In this document: piece by piece, positions 1 through 7,377 of the stretch
Numbering within the stretch: position 1 is the stretch's first letter
Layout of the letters: every line of letters begins with the position of its first letter
Assembly: GCA_050115555.1 (NCBI GenBank)
Contig: JASFQI010000088.1
Span: forward strand, 1-15,654
From: JASFQI01 sp050115555
Lineage (GTDB): Bacteria; Desulfobacterota; DSM-4660; Desulfatiglandales; HGW-15
Direction: 5' to 3'
DNA: 15,654 nt
Notes under the pieces: generated by a model
Told to the model about the DNA's origin: nothing
The model's database searches: none
Seen by the model: only the letters and a program-made list of their open reading frames with translations
Translations under genes and position numbers: made by a program

Positions 1-320
1 GTAATAATATATTTTGAGCTTGATCAGTACTATTGAAAAACGATGAAATATTTTATTTTGCTATCACTTCATTAAAAAAATAGAAATTATACTGAATATC
101 TCTGGAGGTACATTTCATTTTAAAGGTACTTATTGACCTCGTTGGTAGAAAACAACACGTATGTGGAAGTATCAAGCGGAGAAAGGAGACGGTTTACCTA
201 TATTTCTTCCTTCTTTGCTCGGTGAAGTGGGAATTCTTGAAAGGGATTCTCAGGGGGATGGCATGTGGATCAAGGCAGTGCGAGGGCGCTCTAAGGCGTG
301 GCGATCCTGGCATGAGGCGG
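1..320. other. Non-coding stretch, first half strongly AT-rich
   Basis: No gene is supported here. Bases 1-160 are visibly much richer in A and T than anything else in the window, with runs such as AATATATTTT and ATTAAAAAAATAG; from about 200 on the composition returns to that of the genes. The stretch lies downstream of the minus-strand PAS gene that ends at 321. Short open frames crossing its right half overlap that gene and lack a convincing ribosome site. The AT-rich part could be the promoter zone of a gene beyond the left edge or the edge of acquired DNA; I cannot decide. No clear terminator hairpin with a T-run was found for the PAS gene. Confidence 0.5.
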
Positions 321-1271
321 TCACGATGGCGCATTTGCCCGCCCGGAGGGGAGCACGTCTCCATAAAGGATTTCTCCACACTCCGGGCAGATGCCATGGC
401 TGAACCGGAGATCGGAACGCTCGACAAGGTAGGATTCGACCGCGACCCAATCGCCTTCCGGATTCCGAATTTTTTTACATCGAGCGCAGATGGGTACGAA
501 ACCGCTCAGGGCTTTGGTGAGTGAAATCTCAAGGCGTTTCTGAAGTTCTTGACGTTCCTGTTCAACCCTTTTTTGGTCAGTGATGTCCAGAATGGAGATT
601 ACGCTTCTCCTTGTGCCTGGAATGAGGCCTACTGTGAGTAAGACCGCTTTTATCTCACCGCCTCGAGTCCGAAGTCTGGCCTCATAGGTCCGGGGCGCGG
701 TCCCGGGGTCGATCCGACGCCGGATGTGGTAATCCTTCATGCGATCAAGGTCGTCTTCGTGGAATATCTCGGTCCACCTTTTTTCCTCTTGAATGTCCTT
801 TCGGGCCCATCCGCTGAGACGTTCGAACTCATCGTTGCAAATCGAGATCAACGCGTTGTCCCCCACAATGATCATCCCGGTGCCCGTGCTGTTGAAGATG
901 GTCTGGTATCTGAGTTCCGAGTCCTGGAGCGCCTCCTGCGACCGGAAAAGCCGGTCAGCGAGGGTGGCGACGATGAATCCTATGACTAGGAAGAGGCCCG
1001 CCCGGGACAAGTCGTTGGGATCGAGCGGCTCGGCTCGAATGGCGTGATGGCTGACAAGGAGGGCCAGCGAAAGGACGGCCGCTATCACAAGCCCCTTCTT
1101 ACCCCACCACATGGAGGCCAGGATGATCGGGATGTAGAAAAGATGGGTAAAGACGACACCGGTTTCCCGAATTTTGTGGAAGTAGAACGTCAGTGCGAGC
1201 ATCGCGATGACAAGAAGGACGATGATCAGGACTCGAGCCTGTTGTGAGTGAGAGGCATTTTTCCTGTTCAA
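321..1271 (-). CDS. Membrane PAS-domain sensor protein with C-terminal four-cysteine module, no kinase domain
   Basis: Predicted inner-membrane signalling protein of 316 residues. Residues about 12-110 hold some four hydrophobic helices with the signature FTHLFYIP...WWGKKGL. A PAS domain follows (about 117-235, ending in the usual DITDQKR), then a short coiled coil, then a module with CARC (Cys262, Cys265) and CPEC (Cys295, Cys298) around a KKIRNPEGDW segment, which looks like a small zinc-binding fold. I recall similar tails on PAS and receiver proteins of deltaproteobacteria, with no known function. No histidine kinase, GGDEF or EAL domain is present, so the output is unknown. The start chosen is a TTG preceded by CAGGAG at 6 nt; the frame stays open to a TTG at 1355, but that one has no ribosome site. 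It is separated from the chemotaxis gene upstream by a terminator, so it is probably its own transcript. Confidence 0.8.
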   Translation of the reverse strand: MNRKNASHSQQARVLIIVLLVIAMLALTFYFHKIRETGVVFTHLFYIPIILASMWWGKKGLVIAAVLSLALLVSHHAIRAEPLDPNDLSRAGLFLVIGFIVATLADRLFRSQEALQDSELRYQTIFNSTGTGMIIVGDNALISICNDEFERLSGWARKDIQEEKRWTEIFHEDDLDRMKDYHIRRRIDPGTAPRTYEARLRTRGGEIKAVLLTVGLIPGTRRSVISILDITDQKRVEQERQELQKRLEISLTKALSGFVPICARCKKIRNPEGDWVAVESYLVERSDLRFSHGICPECGEILYGDVLPSGRANAPS

Positions 1272-1373
1272 GAGTAGCTCCTGGAGACCTTTTCTTTGAG
1301 CGATAAAAAAAGCCCTTTCTGTTGACACTGCCTGCCCGGCGGTCTCGACGTTCAACTGGTTTTATGTAGTGAA

Positions 1374-1391
1374 CGTACGGACCCCGTACGG
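1374..1391. repeat. Paired CGTACGG boxes, 11 bp apart
   Basis: The heptamer CGTACGG occurs at 1374-1380 and again at 1385-1391. Because CGTACG is its own reverse complement, the pair reads both as a direct repeat of 11-bp period, about one helical turn, and as a perfect inverted repeat (7-bp arms, 3-bp spacer, 1374-1390). It lies between the terminator of the chemotaxis gene and the start of the PAS gene, about 103 nt upstream of the chosen start, where an operator could be. Function is inferred from position only; a transcript hairpin is the alternative. Confidence 0.4.
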
Positions 1392-1423
1392 AAGATGCAA
1401 GAAAAAATGATAGCATCCAGCAG

Positions 1424-1465
1424 AAAATAAAAAAAGTGCCCCGTCTTCATCGACTGACGGGGCAC
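1424..1465 (-). terminator. Rho-independent terminator of the chemotaxis gene
   Basis: Perfect 10-bp stem GTGCCCCGTC / GACGGGGCAC (1436-1445 and 1456-1465) with a 10-nt loop. Read on the minus strand the stem is followed directly by T7-A-T4 (1435 down to 1424). It begins about 30 nt after the stop codon of the methyl-accepting protein gene. This is a textbook intrinsic terminator and separates that gene from the PAS gene below. Confidence 0.92.
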
Positions 1466-1494
1466 CAAATAGAACGTTCGACTATACAGTGATC

Positions 1495-3462
1495 TTAGAA
1501 GGTCTCATCTTCCTCTTCCTGATCGAGGACATGGGCGGGACCGATCTCCCGAACCGTTGCCGGAACAAGGGAGACGTCCGGTCCTGAAACCCGGTCTGCG
1601 CGTTCCGCAGGGGCGTAGGGTCGGTGGATGGTTCGAGTGTTTGGGGGTCCAACCATCGCACGATTCCCTTTCCCGTCCACCAGGGCGACCAGGTCCGCGA
1701 CCATGCTTTTCATCTGTTCGGCCTGGGCGTTCATCTCCTCGGAAGCACTTGCGGATTCCTCGGCATTGGCCGCATTTTGCTGGACGACCTTATCCATTTC
1801 AGCGACCGCAATGTTGATCTGTTCGACTCCCTGGGCCTGCTCGTTCGAGGCTGCAGAGATTTCTCCCACCAATTCCGCGACCTTTTCCGAGCTGCCGGTT
1901 ACACGGCTGAAAGCCTCGTTGGTCTTTGTGACTAGATCAGATCCTTGCAGGACTTTCGTGGTGGTATCTTCGATCTTCGCGGAGGTACTCTTGGCCGCTT
2001 CACTGGCTCGCAAGGCCAGGTTTCGAACTTCATCGGCCACGACCGCGAACCCCGAACCAGCCTCGCCCGCACGTGCTGCCTCCACGGCTGCATTCAAGGC
2101 CAGTAGGTTGGTCTGGAAAGCGATGTCGTCAATCGTTTTGATGATCTTGGAGGTTTCCTGGCTGGCAATGGAAATTTCCTCCATGGAACGGGTGAGGGAG
2201 TTCATGGCACCATTCGCCTCTCCTACGATCCTTTTTGCCTCCTCCATCAGGCCGTTGGCTTCGCCGGCGTGGGCTGCATTCTGCCGGGTCATGGAGGCAA
2301 GCTCCTCGAGGGATGACGAGGTTTCTTCAATGGACGAGGCCTGTTCTGAAGATCCCTCGGCCAGGGACTGGCTCGCAGCCGAGACTTGGGCGGAGGCGGA
2401 GGCCACTTGTCCGGAACCCTCATCCAGCCCCTCAATGGTGCGCCGAAGTACCCGGGCAATTCCCGACGATACGAACCATCCAAAGGTCAACGCCAGCACC
2501 ATCACGGCCAGGGAGATCGCTATAATCAGGATTCGGGTCGCATGTTTCATAGAGAACGCCTCGTCGGCATAATGGGCCATCTGCTCATTGGCACGCACCT
2601 TGATGGCTGCAACGGCTTCCTCCAGAGCATGCTCTTTTTGCCTAAGCTCTTTTCGAATAAGGTCCTTGAGTTCCTGGGAAAGCCTTTTCTGCATAAGAAT
2701 GGATTCGAAGATGGATGCAAAGGATTCGTGGTATTTTTTTCCTAATCGGTTCAGCTCGCCCGACGTGATACGATCAAACGCCAGGAAGTCTTCCTTAAAA
2801 CGCTCGACGTACCGCTCATCTGCCCGCATAAGGATGTTTTTCTCCTGATGACGTACCTGAGCGAGTAGGGAGGTTGTTGTTTCGTTCGGACAGAGCTCTT
2901 CCATGGCGCGTCCCGTCTCTACGATGGCTTTTACAACACCATGACTGTTCTCAGCCGTATCGTACCACCCGATTTGATTTACAAGGTCCAGTTGTCGGCC
3001 TTTCAATTCGATGATCCGTTTGGAGATCTGCCTGAATTCAAGGGAGATCTTACCGGCTTCGCCTGTCAGGTATTCGATGCGGCCTCCCTTTCGAGCTGGG
3101 GGAACGTTGAGGCCCTTAAGCTGCGGGAGTTCTGCGCCAAGGTCCCGGTGCCCCTGCACCAGGGCCTTCGAAAGCACATCGAAGGCGTGAAAACGATCCT
3201 GCACCCTTTTGGCGTACAGCTTGAAGTTGTCGAGGTCCCTCTGAACCCCGAAGAGCTCATTAAGGTTCAAGCGGGCTCGAAGGAGGGCGTCTGCCATCTC
3301 GTTGGCCACCTGAAGCTGGGGAACGCGCTCCTCGGGGATTTTCTGATAGGTTTCCGACATGGCACCGAAGCGTTCAATGAAGAAAGACGACAGGCCTGCG
3401 AGCATGAGAGAAAAAATTAGGGTCATTCCGATGAGTTTTTGCTTGATGGTCAAGTTTTTCAT
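1495..3462 (-). CDS. Methyl-accepting chemotaxis protein, transmembrane, HAMP-poor
   Basis: Chemoreceptor of 655 residues. TM1 spans about 8-28, TM2 about 309-331. Between them lies a periplasmic domain of about 280 residues, almost wholly helical and charged, of a size fitting a helical bimodular (HBM-like) or other four-helix ligand domain; the ligand cannot be read from sequence. The cytoplasmic part holds the highly conserved signalling tip (about 444-483, with IDDIAFQTNLLALNAAVEAA and GFAVVADEVRNLA) that contacts CheA and CheW, flanked by Glu/Gln/Ala-rich methylation helices. Only about 18 residues separate TM2 from the first methylation helix, too few for a full HAMP domain. A Pro-rich linker and an acidic tail ending EDETF close the protein. 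GGAGG lies 6 nt before the ATG. No che genes are nearby, so it must feed a signalling array encoded elsewhere. Confidence 0.95.
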   Translation of the reverse strand: MKNLTIKQKLIGMTLIFSLMLAGLSSFFIERFGAMSETYQKIPEERVPQLQVANEMADALLRARLNLNELFGVQRDLDNFKLYAKRVQDRFHAFDVLSKALVQGHRDLGAELPQLKGLNVPPARKGGRIEYLTGEAGKISLEFRQISKRIIELKGRQLDLVNQIGWYDTAENSHGVVKAIVETGRAMEELCPNETTTSLLAQVRHQEKNILMRADERYVERFKEDFLAFDRITSGELNRLGKKYHESFASIFESILMQKRLSQELKDLIRKELRQKEHALEEAVAAIKVRANEQMAHYADEAFSMKHATRILIIAISLAVMVLALTFGWFVSSGIARVLRRTIEGLDEGSGQVASASAQVSAASQSLAEGSSEQASSIEETSSSLEELASMTRQNAAHAGEANGLMEEAKRIVGEANGAMNSLTRSMEEISIASQETSKIIKTIDDIAFQTNLLALNAAVEAARAGEAGSGFAVVADEVRNLALRASEAAKSTSAKIEDTTTKVLQGSDLVTKTNEAFSRVTGSSEKVAELVGEISAASNEQAQGVEQINIAVAEMDKVVQQNAANAEESASASEEMNAQAEQMKSMVADLVALVDGKGNRAMVGPPNTRTIHRPYAPAERADRVSGPDVSLVPATVREIGPAHVLDQEEEDETF

Positions 3463-3745
3463 GCGATGTCCTCCATTGTTGAATGTACGGTAAGGGCGCC
3501 GAGTTTCACCCGGTTCCCCTGGGCGTTACGACTGGGTAGGCAATAGAGCAGGAACCATGCCGCACTTTTCACTTCGGAGGTATATCCTTTGAAATCTATT
3601 TATTTCCAATGCATTAACACGCTACACCGTTCGAATCTTTCGGTAGAACCTCCCAGACAACAGGCCATGTCCGTCTAAAAAACAGGACAGACTATCCAGA
3701 ATCCTGGACGTCGTGCACACTATCGGACGGCGTATGCGATGCGCA
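3463..3745. other. Intergenic region between chemotaxis and NtrC-type genes
   Basis: 283 bp without a supported gene. It holds the GGAGG ribosome site of the chemotaxis gene (next to 3462), the candidate sigma-54 promoter at 3547-3562 and a moderately AT-rich patch around 3590-3620. A short hairpin TCCAG/CTGGA at about 3695-3708 is followed on the minus strand, some 14 nt later, by a T6 run. That could be a weak terminator for the sigma-54 activator gene, but the spacing is too long for a typical one. Confidence 0.4.
3547..3562 (-). promoter_or_regulatory. Candidate sigma-54 (-24/-12) promoter for the chemotaxis gene
   Basis: On the minus strand the sequence CGGCATGGTTCCTGCT has the invariant GG-N10-GC of sigma-54 promoters and matches most of the consensus TGGCACG-N4-TTGCW, with three mismatches. 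The transcript would start near 3536 and give a leader of about 75 nt before the chemoreceptor ATG. The next gene upstream encodes a sigma-54 activator, which makes the reading more plausible. Found by eye, not scored against a background model. Confidence 0.42.
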
Positions 3746-3767
3746 TTACCGCGGCCGCTGCAATGCG
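3742..3767. repeat. 26-bp imperfect palindrome over the 3' end of the NtrC-type gene
   Basis: The arms 3742-3754 and 3755-3767 are reverse complements at 11 of 13 positions (outer arms CGCATT / AATGCG, core around GCGGCCGC) with no spacer. It covers the stop codon and last codons of the sigma-54 activator gene. There is no adjoining T-run, so it does not look like an intrinsic terminator; it may stabilise the mRNA 3' end or be chance in GC-rich code. Confidence 0.35.
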
Positions 3768-5164
3768 TGTTTTCGCAGGAGTTGGTAAAGACGGGACCGG
3801 GACAGGCAACCGATCCGGCAACAGGATTCAACATCCCCATGCGTGACGGCCAAAAGCTGTTCAAGGTAGTGCCTTTCCTGGGCGTCTCGGAATTCGCGAA
3901 GTCCCGGCAAGCATTGTATGGGGGAACGGTCTTCGAAAAAGGGTCCGGTCGTTTGCGAAGCCGTGCATTCTTCGCCTTGTGAAATTACCGAGGAACGGGC
4001 CTCTGCGATTCGAACGCCGGCGGGAAGATGTTTTCGGAAGAGTGTAGGCTCCAGAGCAGCGGCGGAAAGGGCTGTGTCCACGGCATGGAAGAGCTCACGC
4101 ACGTTTCCCGGCCAGGTATAGGTTAAGAGCGACTCGAGGAATTCAGGAGAAAGTCCTTTGGGCTCGAGCCCTTGTTTTTTCTCCTGTTTGGCCACATGGT
4201 GCATGGCCAGTTGAAGGATATCCTCAATGCGGTTACGCAGGGGTGGGAGCTCAATCAGGAAAGTGTTGATCCGAAACAGGAGGTCTTTTCTGAAAAGCGA
4301 CTCCTGCGCCATGGCCTCAAGATCACGGTTCGTGGCCGCGATGACCCGGAAATCGCTTTCTGTCTCCCGGCTGCTTCCCAGTGGGCGAAAGCGGTGTTCC
4401 TGGAGGACCCGGAGGAAGGTTTTCTGGAGGGCTGGGGGGAGCTCACCGACTTCATCAAGGAAAAGGGTCCCCTTGTCCGCCTGTTCGATCAATCCCTGCA
4501 GCGAGTGGGATGCTCCCGTGAACGCCCCTTTTCTGTGGCCGAACAGGGTGCTTTCCGCCAGCGTGGCGGGCAACGCGGCGCAGTCCACTACGACGAATTC
4601 TCGACGGGCCCTCGGGCTGTTTTGGTGAATGGCTCGAGCGAACAGTTCCTTGCCGGTCCCTGTTTCCCCGGTGATGAGGACGTTTCCGCGGGTGGGTGCG
4701 GCTTTGGCGACGATATCCAGGCATCGGCGGATCGCGGGCCCGTCTCCGATAATGTCTTCCCTTCGAAGGGCCGCTTTCGGGGGCCCGATTCCCTGCAATC
4801 CCTCCCGGTACTGGAGAACGCGTTTGAGTGGGAGCTGAAGTTTGCTGAGGGAAAGGGGTTTCGGTATGTAATCCCACGCCCCGTTTCGAATGGCCAGTTC
4901 CGCCCCGCATGGATCCCCGAAGCCGGTCATGATGACGACTTCGGGTTCCGAAGGGATTGATCGGAACCGGGGAATGGCACTCAGTCCATCCCCGTCCGGA
5001 AGCCGTACGTCCAGAAACACGACGTCGCACGGCCAGGCGGTACACCGGCGAAGCCCCTTTTCCAGCGTGGCTTCACACAAGGCCGAGTGCCCCATGTCCT
5101 CCACGATTTCTTTTAGCATTCGGCAGATCGGAGGTTCGTCGTCTATGATTAACACACGCGCCAT
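3746..5164 (-). CDS. NtrC-family sigma-54-dependent response regulator
   Basis: Cytoplasmic activator of sigma-54 RNA polymerase, 472 residues, near the usual family length. Receiver domain residues 1-120: acidic pair in IDDE, phosphoacceptor Asp52 (VVFLDVRLPDGDG), Lys102. AAA+ domain about 135-375: Walker A GETGTGKE (166-173), the sigma-54-contacting GAFTGA loop (213-218), Walker B GTLFLDEVG, sensor and arginine-finger region FRKDLLFRIN, and TWPGNVREL. A Fis-type helix-turn-helix ends the protein (VESCCRIGCLSRSRLYQLL). All catalytic motifs are intact. It follows the hybrid kinase gene by 27 bp and has no clear Shine-Dalgarno site, so translation may be coupled to that gene. The kinase is its likely partner. 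Targets are unknown; the chemoreceptor downstream, with a candidate sigma-54 promoter, is one possibility. Confidence 0.95.
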   Translation of the reverse strand: MARVLIIDDEPPICRMLKEIVEDMGHSALCEATLEKGLRRCTAWPCDVVFLDVRLPDGDGLSAIPRFRSIPSEPEVVIMTGFGDPCGAELAIRNGAWDYIPKPLSLSKLQLPLKRVLQYREGLQGIGPPKAALRREDIIGDGPAIRRCLDIVAKAAPTRGNVLITGETGTGKELFARAIHQNSPRARREFVVVDCAALPATLAESTLFGHRKGAFTGASHSLQGLIEQADKGTLFLDEVGELPPALQKTFLRVLQEHRFRPLGSSRETESDFRVIAATNRDLEAMAQESLFRKDLLFRINTFLIELPPLRNRIEDILQLAMHHVAKQEKKQGLEPKGLSPEFLESLLTYTWPGNVRELFHAVDTALSAAALEPTLFRKHLPAGVRIAEARSSVISQGEECTASQTTGPFFEDRSPIQCLPGLREFRDAQERHYLEQLLAVTHGDVESCCRIGCLSRSRLYQLLRKHALQRPR

Positions 5165-5191
5165 ATCGGGTATGCTTCGCTTTCGGCTATC

Positions 5192-6706
5192 TCACGAAAG
5201 AGCCGCTTTCACCATGTCCGTCAAACGGCCTGCACTGAAGGGCTTGATGAGGATGTCTCGAATGCCGAGGCGGCTGGCCTTTTCCTTCAACCATTCTCTG
5301 TGATGCCCCGTGCAGAGAAGTATCGGGATTCCGGGCCGAATGCCCGTGAGCTTTTCAGCGAGTTCCAAGCCGGTCATTCCCGGCATGGTCAGGTCTGTGA
5401 TCACAAGATCAAACGCGTTTGGATCGCTACGAAAACACGCCAATGCATCTTTTCCGTTCATAGCGATATCCACCCGGTATCCCACGTGCTCCAGGATGCC
5501 TTTGCCTACGTTCGTGAGGAGGTATTCGTCGTCTACGAATAGAATGCGGCCGGTCCCCCGCGTGAGAGTGTCCTCAGGAATGATTTCGTCATTAAAGATC
5601 TCTCCCGTATAAAGCGGGAAAACTACACGGAAGGTTGACCCGTGGCCCGGACGACTCGTTACAGAGATGTTGCCGTGGTATCGCTCCACGATTCTTCGGG
5701 TCACCGCAAGTCCCAAGCCGGTGCCCTGGGCTTCTTTCTTGGTGGTGAAGCCCGGTTCGAAGATGTGCTGCAGGCAATCCGGCGTTATCCCGCAGCCTGT
5801 GTCCTCGACCAGAAGTCTCACATAGGACCCCGGCCCCAGGGCCGCCTGCTTCGAAGAGGGTCCTTCGTCCAGTTTTACCTCCTCCAGGGTCAAACAGAGT
5901 GTTCCCCGGGCGTCTTTCATGGATTGGGCCGCGTTCATGCAGAGGTTCATCAGGACCTCTTGGAGCTGAGTGGGATGGCCCAATACGTTGTGACATCCCG
6001 CGTCCACGTTTTTCCGAATTTCGATGGTGGCGGGGAGAGACGCGGAGAGGAGTGAGAGGGTCTCGGTGAGAAGTCCTTCGAGGGAGACTGGTCGGACCAT
6101 TCGTTCAGTGTCGCGGTGGAGGTGAAGAATTTGTCGGGTCAGATTCCGACCTCTGTAGGCGGCCTGTATCACCGCCTTCAGGTTTTTCTGTGAGGGACCT
6201 TGTGAAGTCTCCTGAAGTTCCATGATTTCGGCGTGCCCGATGATCGCACCCAGAATGTTGTTGAAGTCGTGTGCAATCCCGCTCGCAAGCGTACCGATCG
6301 CCGCCATCCGCCGCATTCGATGGTGCTGGGTGATTGTGAGTATATCCGGGTTCGCATGCTGGACAAAAGCCAGCATGGAAGGCGTTCCCTGCCATCGAAG
6401 CGGGGCGAGGCGAACCCGGAGTTCCAAGTTGTCCCCCTTTTTATTTTTCCCCCGAATTTCATAGTCGCCGTACTCGCAATGGCCGGTAGGCGTTGTTCTC
6501 ATGGCGTTGTAGACGCCATCCCAATCTTTCGTGATACATATGTCTCGGACACGGAGACCGATCAGTTCCTGAGGGCTTTGGTAGCCGAGGAGATGGGCGA
6601 GTGCAAGGTTTGCATATTCAATTTTCCCCAAGACCGAGATACCTGTGCCGATGGGAGATGCATCGAGCACGTGGCACAGGTCATCGTTGGTATCGCCCCT
6701 GGTCAT
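5192..6706 (-). CDS. Soluble PAS hybrid histidine kinase with C-terminal receiver
   Basis: 504-residue sensor kinase with no membrane segment, so cytoplasmic. PAS domain at about 8-118. HisKA dimerisation domain with the phosphorylated His146 in ASGIAHDFNNIL, a sequence typical of NtrB-like hybrid kinases. HATPase domain with N-box Asn258 (LMNLCMNAAQ), G1 box EDTGCGI (301-307), F-box EPGFTT and G2 box GTGLGLA. A complete receiver follows (about 387-504): DDE, Asp438 in DLVITDLTMPG, and a late Lys in LIKPF. The ATG has GGAG about 9 nt upstream. It forms an operon with the sigma-54 activator, giving two receivers that one histidine could phosphorylate. No Hpt domain is visible, so the C-terminal receiver more probably acts as a phosphate sink or modulator than as a relay step. 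The signal sensed by PAS is unknown. Confidence 0.93.
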   Translation of the reverse strand: MTRGDTNDDLCHVLDASPIGTGISVLGKIEYANLALAHLLGYQSPQELIGLRVRDICITKDWDGVYNAMRTTPTGHCEYGDYEIRGKNKKGDNLELRVRLAPLRWQGTPSMLAFVQHANPDILTITQHHRMRRMAAIGTLASGIAHDFNNILGAIIGHAEIMELQETSQGPSQKNLKAVIQAAYRGRNLTRQILHLHRDTERMVRPVSLEGLLTETLSLLSASLPATIEIRKNVDAGCHNVLGHPTQLQEVLMNLCMNAAQSMKDARGTLCLTLEEVKLDEGPSSKQAALGPGSYVRLLVEDTGCGITPDCLQHIFEPGFTTKKEAQGTGLGLAVTRRIVERYHGNISVTSRPGHGSTFRVVFPLYTGEIFNDEIIPEDTLTRGTGRILFVDDEYLLTNVGKGILEHVGYRVDIAMNGKDALACFRSDPNAFDLVITDLTMPGMTGLELAEKLTGIRPGIPILLCTGHHREWLKEKASRLGIRDILIKPFSAGRLTDMVKAALS

Positions 6707-7377
6707 CTCTTTTGGCTCCAGGCCCGATTTTTTTAGGACGAATCAGGGTGAGTATCGTTCCTTGGACATTCTAGGCGAAAAGGATGGGTTAAGACGCCTA
6801 CCCACAGCTACGTTCCGTTTCCCCTAAGGTGTCTGTAGTGATGTTCCATGGATTGTGTAACTTTTTGTAGAGCTGCAATAATGTGACGAATCAAGGCGCG
6901 GCGTTCGGCGTTCCTTCGAATGAGTAAGGGGAATGCAGGCCGGACGAAAATAAAATTGTACGGAAAACCTTTTATACTGATAGCTTTTTAGGTGATAAAA
7001 AGCCCATTTTAAGTCTATGTATGAGAGATAATAAAAATACGCGATAGGAGCCCATAGAATCCTGAGCCGTTATCACCAATATCCAATCACAGGAGAGGCA
7101 AGGCGTCTATCGGGAGATTTCGGATTTTTTCCGGAAAAATGGCCGTAGCCAGGAACCCGCACCAAGCCATATCGTTCGCTTCAGAAGCATGAGAAAATGC
7201 GCTGGCTGAATGAAGGCCTTTTCCGCAGAATATGAGGGGCAGTGGACCAAAAACTGGTCGTATTTTCAATAAGTTAAAGCGTTTCATGTCCGGCGGAGAT
7301 TGGAAGGTAATGAGCCTCTACGCCGTGGATGCGACAGAATTTTCCAGAACAAGGTAAGGGTTTGGTGGGAAGAACTC
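6707..7377. other. 671-bp intergenic region, no supported gene
   Basis: This gap separates the hybrid kinase start from the stop of the NarL-type regulator gene, both minus strand. It should hold the promoter of the hybrid kinase and the terminator of the NarL-type regulator, but I find no strong match to -35/-10 or -24/-12 elements and no strong terminator. Part of it (about 6945-7045) is clearly AT-rich and carries a perfect 8-bp inverted repeat. A weak 5-bp hairpin lies at 7245-7259. A 66-codon minus-strand frame (7087-7287) has no ribosome site and no recognisable features. The remainder may be decayed sequence. Confidence 0.5.
6983..7003. repeat. Inverted repeat in AT-rich intergenic DNA
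   Basis: Arms GCTTTTTA (6983-6990) and TAAAAAGC (6996-7003) are perfect complements around a GGTGA loop. The stem is mostly A-T, so it is a weak transcript hairpin; an operator or a remnant bidirectional terminator are both possible. Function is not established. Confidence 0.35.

Noticed and set aside
161..403. 80-codon forward frame at the left end
   Set aside because: Overlaps the 3' end of the PAS gene on the other strand; the translation shows no domain and no convincing ribosome site.
1628..2572. Long forward open frame opposite the chemoreceptor gene
   Set aside because: Ser/Ala-rich shadow translation of a conserved methyl-accepting protein, with no ribosome site or domain.
4172..4960. 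Forward open frame opposite the NtrC-type regulator
   Set aside because: Antisense shadow of intact AAA+ motifs; no start signal and no recognisable domain.
7203..7220. GG-N10-GC sequence on the minus strand as a sigma-54 promoter for the hybrid kinase
   Set aside because: Both boxes match poorly (AGGCCTT and CAGC), and it lies some 500 nt from the gene.
7245..7259. GACCA-AAAAC-TGGTC hairpin as a terminator of the NarL-type regulator gene
   Set aside because: Only a 5-bp stem, with the T-run in the loop rather than after the stem, and about 120 nt past the stop codon.
7087..7287. 66-codon minus-strand frame in the 671-bp gap
   Set aside because: No Shine-Dalgarno sequence before its ATG, no recognisable motif, and length expected by chance in this DNA.
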